A stretch of DNA of 64,000 nt from a bacterium. GTDB lineage: Bacteria > JAMCPX01. The translations under genes were made by a program, and so were the position numbers. This document shows, in pieces, positions 60,830 through 64,000 of this stretch; position 1 is the first letter of the stretch, and each line of letters opens with the position of its first letter. The DNA is taken from the NCBI GenBank assembly GCA_021792615.1, contig JAJYUJ010000013.1, positions 1-64,000 on the forward strand. Direction: 5' to 3'. The notes beneath the pieces are model-generated. The model was not told the DNA's origin and made no database searches. It saw nothing but the letters and a program-made list of their open reading frames with translations.

Positions 60830-62182
60830 TCAGAATTCAACCGCATAAACTGGGGATGTCGTAACCGTCAATGCATAGCCCGTGCCTGCGGCCGGCGGTT
60901 TGAAGGTCGTACCCGAAATATCATAAAATGTAAGTCCGGTAATGGAAAGGAGTGCTGTCTGTGGTGCACTACCATGTTCGTTGAAAAACACCCATATCTT
61001 CTGCAGGCTGGCGCTTGAGGTGAAATATAAAACGCGTGCACCGGTAAGATGGAACTGCGCGGCTACATCCCGGTTAAAGTATGAACCATCGAGCAGGGTA
61101 TGCATCGTTTGCAGGACATAAAAAGACTGCTTTGGCTGAGGTGGCGTGGAAATCGATGGAGAGGTTATGTAGTTAAAAAGCCCGAAATGGCACTCCTGAA
61201 CAGGTGCGGAACAGCCTGTACCGTCAATAAAATCGTACCAGTATATTCCATTGATATTCTGCTCCAAACCTTCGAGGTACATGCGTACAAGCCACCGCGC
61301 CTGCGTTGATTCGTCCACCGGTGGATAGGTAGGCCAGCCCACCTCGGTAATCCACAAAGGTTTTGTGAGCGCATGCTTGTTGAGAACGGTCTTCATATTA
61401 TCACACATCTGATCAAACGAAAGCTGTGATGATGAACTATAATCGGGTGCAACCGAAGGGGGGTAGTTCATGTAAGGATGAAATGCAACGGCATCCATAA
61501 AATGGCCGAGGTCCGGATAGAGGGATAAGACCTGATCGAGGAATGAATCGCCCGTAGGATCGGCCGGGAAAAAAGACTTCATGAGAACACCTCCAAAGGC
61601 AACAAGGGCATTGGGGTCTGCCGATTTTATGGCAGGATAGACAGCCTCTAAAAGAGCTCCGTAAGCCTTTGGATCTGCACCCGGAGGCCAGAACTGGGCG
61701 GTGTTTTCTTCATTCCACAGCTCGTATCGCTGGATTTTACCCTTATAGTGCAGGGCAACTTGATACGCAAAATCAGTAAAACGGGCGACTGCAGCGGGAG
61801 TGTCCGGCGGCGAGCATGTACCCTGAGTAAACGAGGTCGAACAATCGAGTATTGCCGTAATTTGCATACCGTTATTCAACACGGCATTCACAAGGCTGTC
61901 GTATCCGGTAAAATCAAACCCGCCCTGCGGAGGTTCTATATCGGCCCACGTAAAATCCGTCCTTACATAAACCACACCGGCTGATTTCAATTGCTGCAAC
62001 TGGTAGGTGCACGCGGACATGGCTGTCGCATTCGTGGGGTCCTTGCACATGTCGAGATGCGTGGATATGCCGGGGAGTTGGGAAAAAGGCTGCGGGTTAT
62101 TTGACGGATTTTTTTGTGCGGTCGTAGCACAACCGGAGATAAACGATAACATGACAACCACGAAAGATATGGTAACTTTCAT
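60830..62182 (-). CDS. Secreted lipoprotein glycosidase of clan GH-A type
   Basis: The 450-residue protein has a lipoprotein signal (VVVMLSFISGC) and a TIM-barrel glycosidase body: YVRTDFTWADIEPPQGGFDFTGYDSLV, the acid/base motif YELWNEENTAQFW (Glu) and the nucleophile motif KPLWITEVGWPTY (Glu). This arrangement is that of GH39/GH5-like clan A enzymes. It may cut beta-glycans at the surface. The ATG at 62182 is used; a TTG further up is less likely, and no ribosome site is visible. Confidence 0.82.
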   Translation of the reverse strand: MKVTISFVVVMLSFISGCATTAQKNPSNNPQPFSQLPGISTHLDMCKDPTNATAMSACTYQLQQLKSAGVVYVRTDFTWADIEPPQGGFDFTGYDSLVNAVLNNGMQITAILDCSTSFTQGTCSPPDTPAAVARFTDFAYQVALHYKGKIQRYELWNEENTAQFWPPGADPKAYGALLEAVYPAIKSADPNALVAFGGVLMKSFFPADPTGDSFLDQVLSLYPDLGHFMDAVAFHPYMNYPPSVAPDYSSSSQLSFDQMCDNMKTVLNKHALTKPLWITEVGWPTYPPVDESTQARWLVRMYLEGLEQNINGIYWYDFIDGTGCSAPVQECHFGLFNYITSPSISTPPQPKQSFYVLQTMHTLLDGSYFNRDVAAQFHLTGARVLYFTSSASLQKIWVFFNEHGSAPQTALLSITGLTFYDISGTTFKPPAAGTGYALTVTTSPVYAVEF

Positions 62183-62213
62183 AACAGATTTTATGGCACA
62201 TTCTTCTCTAAAA

Positions 62214-62468
62214 GTCAAAAAACATAAGGGAAGAAATGATGAGGAAATATTCAGATTTGCTCAGCAAGAGAAAGCCGTCATTTTAACCGGTGATTTTGGT
62301 TTTGGAAATACTTTGAAATATCCAACCGGTTCTCATTATCGTCTCATTGCGTCTCATTTTTATCAATTTGCGTCTCATGAGACGCAGAAGTGTTCGGAAT
62401 ATATAAGGTTTATTTCCACCCTTTCCCGCCCTATTCTGGTCATAAAACCGTGTGATGTGATGATTTAA
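62214..62468 (+). pseudogene. 5'-truncated DUF5615 (PIN-like) toxin gene
   Basis: The frame has the C-terminal half of DUF5615/Mut7-C-like proteins: NDEEIFRFAQQEKAVILTGDFGFGNTLKYPTGSHYRLI and, at the end, RPILVIKPCDVMI. The N-terminal half with the first active-site residues (usually LLDENLP-like) is missing; in its place is antisense sequence of the glycosidase gene. The middle is interrupted by GCGTCTCAT repeats. Probably a dead remnant of a toxin-antitoxin pair. Confidence 0.65.
62370..62385. repeat. Perfect 16-bp palindrome within a GTCTCAT repeat cluster
   Basis: GCGTCTCATGAGACGC is preceded by GTCTCATTGCGTCTCATTT at 62341-62359. The GCGTCTCAT unit recurs within 45 bp inside the toxin remnant. 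Confidence 0.55.
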
Positions 62469-62594
62469 AACTGCATCTTATTTTCTGTGGATTGTGCAAT
62501 CTGCAGCCGCGGCCCCAGTTTCTTTCCCTTCGATCGCACACCACTTAATTCATTTTATCAATGTCCAATGTCAAGGTCTGCCCCCTAGTCTTCT

Positions 62595-62945
62595 CTAGTC
62601 TTCTTTGAAATCCTTGAATGTCTTCTCTATTTCGGCCTTAAAGGCCGGGAGGTCATTTTTTACTGTCTCCCAGACAATGAAAAAACTTACGCCGAAGTAC
62701 CCGTGGATCAGCTTGTCCCTCATACCTGCAGCAGCCCGCCAGTTTACAGCCGGATACTTATCCTTAACGGCATCAGGGGTATTCTTGACCGCTTCTCCTA
62801 TAATCTCCAGATTCCTCACAACCGCATCTTTTGTCTTTTCATCCGCTATAAACTGCTCGTAGGATATCTTGTTGGTGTAGGTTTCGATTTTACCGATCGA
62901 TTCAAGTATATCGCTTATAAAGAGGTTACTATCTCTTTTAGACAT
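62595..62945 (-). CDS. hepT: HepT-type toxin (DUF86), second HepT-MntA pair
   Basis: The 116-residue helical protein has the HepT motif RDKLIHGYFGV (R-x4-H-x-Y) and the preceding VRNLEIIGEAVKNTPD block. The RNase activity is held down by AMPylation through the adjacent MntA. It overlaps the mntA gene by 8 bases. It differs clearly from the HepT at 43762. Confidence 0.9.
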   Translation of the reverse strand: MSKRDSNLFISDILESIGKIETYTNKISYEQFIADEKTKDAVVRNLEIIGEAVKNTPDAVKDKYPAVNWRAAAGMRDKLIHGYFGVSFFIVWETVKNDLPAFKAEIEKTFKDFKED

Positions 62946-63231
62946 AAATAATATCCTCCATTACATGGGGCTTGACCAACGGCTTCAAAGCATCATCAGT
63001 CACAAGCTCAACCTTGATCTTTAATTTCTCTGTCAGATAATCTTCGAGTTCGATAAATTTGAAAAATCCTATCGGCCTCTCAAAATCTACAAGCAGGTCT
63101 ATATCACTATGCATTGTCTGCTCGCCCCTTGAATATGAACCAAATAGCCCAATCTTTCTCACCCCGTATTTCTCATTGAGTTTCGGAAACTCAGACTTGA
63201 TGATATGTAATATTTCGTCCTTTGTTTTCAT
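62938..63231 (-). CDS. mntA: MntA-type nucleotidyltransferase antitoxin, second pair
   Basis: The 97-residue protein has the minimal nucleotidyltransferase signature IGLFGSYSRGEQTMHSDIDLLVDF (GSxxRGE...DxD), the active site used for HepT AMPylation. The ATG at 63231 has AAAGGAGG ahead; an upstream ATG in the same frame lies before that site. First gene of the pair. Confidence 0.9.
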   Translation of the reverse strand: MKTKDEILHIIKSEFPKLNEKYGVRKIGLFGSYSRGEQTMHSDIDLLVDFERPIGFFKFIELEDYLTEKLKIKVELVTDDALKPLVKPHVMEDIIYV

Positions 63232-63384
63232 AACCTTAACCTCCTTTTTTGTAGACAACAAATCATTTAATTTAGCTAATTTAGTTTATTTTTCTTATTA
63301 AGCCTCTTGAGTCGTTCAAAACATTTATTTGAACTTCAATCAATTCTGGCAATAACCTCACGAGAGGCAATCTCTGAGGTATCG

Positions 63385-63411
63385 GGGGCAGCCCTTGAAA
63401 TGTGAAATGAT
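63385..63411 (+). repeat. 27-bp direct repeat, copy 1
   Basis: It starts GGGGCAGCCCTTGAAATGTG and ends AAATGAT. Copy 2 at 63691-63717 agrees in 24 of 27 positions. The sequence recalls ends of transposase-linked repeats, but no transposase gene is seen. Confidence 0.6.
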
Positions 63412-63690
63412 GTTCGAAGTTTACTTCGGAATAAGGGCGTGTGTTCCTGCCAATTAAACAAATAGCCATTGGTTACTTTTAACCCATTCTATCACTTCTG
63501 TTACTTCTATAATAGGTTGATCATCCATAAAATTCATATATCAAACCCCGGCAGAAAGAACAAGACTGTTTAATCAGAATAATGGCGGGAGGTTTTACAC
63601 ACTCCTGCGCCACTCTTGTTAGAGGGGATGCAGAAAGAAACTCCCCGACCGCTTACATAAGGGGGATGACGCGGCAGTGCATGGAACCAT

Positions 63691-63717
63691 GGGGCAGTCT
63701 TTGAAACGTGAAATGAT
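63691..63717 (+). repeat. 27-bp direct repeat, copy 2
   Basis: It starts GGGGCAGTCTTTGAAACGTG and ends AAATGAT; see the copy at 63385. Confidence 0.6.
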
Positions 63718-63906
63718 ACCATTGAGTTCCTTCTGCAATCCTTTATCTTCATACATTTGCTTTTCCAGACTGCCGGCGGCCTTGCTCACCGACAAATAGC
63801 TTAATCCATAAGAAAGCGGGTCAGGCCTTGCTTCTTATATTCAGGGAAAAGACGCTATGTGTAGGCTGAAATTGCGATCGGTTGCTGATGGCAAAAAGAT
63901 AAAACA

Positions 63907-63936
63907 CTGGATTCCGCATCAAGTGCAAAATGACAG
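63907..63936. repeat. Dispersed GGATTCC repeat
   Basis: CTGGATTCCGCATCAAGTG followed by CAAAATGACAG; a close copy of 44769-44797, including the preceding AAAAAGATAAAA. Confidence 0.5.
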
Positions 63937-64000
63937 AAAAGTGGCAATATCTTGGTATCGTTCGATGACTCTTTGAAATCTAAAAGGCGGCATCCGGATT

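Larger units (their letters stand above)
63232..64000. other. Gene-poor 769-bp window end with repeats
   Basis: No gene is supported here; short open frames have neither ribosome site nor family motif. It holds a 27-bp repeat twice (63385-63411 and 63691-63717), a GGATTCC-type repeat at 63907, and an AT-rich mntA promoter region near 63260-63300. Confidence 0.55.

Noticed and set aside
63281-63469. 62-codon minus-strand frame near the window end
   Set aside because: No ribosome site, no recognised motif, and it covers one of the 27-bp repeats.

Overview
The window looks like chromosome from a Gram-negative bacterium of the deltaproteobacterial (Desulfobacterota-like) type, with moderate GC by eye. 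The main support is one long minus-strand operon, lolD-bamA-ompH-lpxD-fabZ-lpxA-(Gfo/Idh oxidoreductase)-lpxB-msbA-(DUF374 acyltransferase), whose gene order I recall from Geobacter-like genomes. Good sigma-54 promoters, multihaem cytochrome, acetate uptake/activation genes and many outer-membrane proteins fit the same picture. The exact lineage cannot be fixed from sequence reading alone. No tRNA, rRNA or CRISPR array was recognised.

Left part (1-11.9 kb): the 3' end of a SARP/BTAD-type regulator is followed by three transcription units of exported proteins (two lipoproteins, one beta-barrel and a small cytosolic protein). All three have the same promoter: two CTGTGAC-like direct repeats 11 bp apart, 11 bp upstream of an extended -10 box. 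This is probably a local regulon of that regulator. A MITE-like element, an acyl-CoA dehydrogenase, a GH31 glycosidase lipoprotein with a frameshifted 3' end, a stand-alone receiver protein with a sigma-54 promoter and fabH follow.

Centre (12-34.7 kb, all minus strand): an acetate unit (satP-acs-porin) behind a sigma-54 promoter; the outer-membrane/lipid A biogenesis operon; a TolC-EmrA-EmrB tripartite efflux operon with its TetR regulator and two matching operators; and a periplasmic GMC dehydrogenase with a Tat-exported small subunit and a seven-haem-motif lipoprotein cytochrome.

Metal and sulfur region (34.8-49.7 kb): an operon fmdE-porin-TauE/SafE-fmdE; a DsrE protein and methyltransferases; an ArsR/SQR-like oxidoreductase pair; a chromate transporter; a HepT-MntA toxin-antitoxin pair; and a full arsenic operon (arsR-arsD-IscA-like-arsA-arsC-acr3). 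The promoter of the arsenic operon and that of the FmdE operon carry virtually the same operator, which suggests that one ArsR controls both. This is the strongest candidate for an undescribed connection in the window.

Right part (49.7-64 kb): glnB (PII) and then an outer-membrane protein, an APC amino-acid permease, a PP2C phosphatase and a Ser/Thr kinase, with sigma-54 promoters in front of both glnB and the outer-membrane protein gene. This looks like a nitrogen-regulated transport unit with its own phospho-signalling pair. FGGY kinase, saccharopine-dehydrogenase-like protein, DUF2378-like protein, phosphoribosyltransferase, B12-binding radical SAM protein, a secreted glycosidase, a broken DUF5615 toxin and a second HepT-MntA pair complete it. 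Several families of small dispersed repeats are scattered through the window, and two appear to have contributed coding sequence (arsC tail, possibly the lpxB insert).
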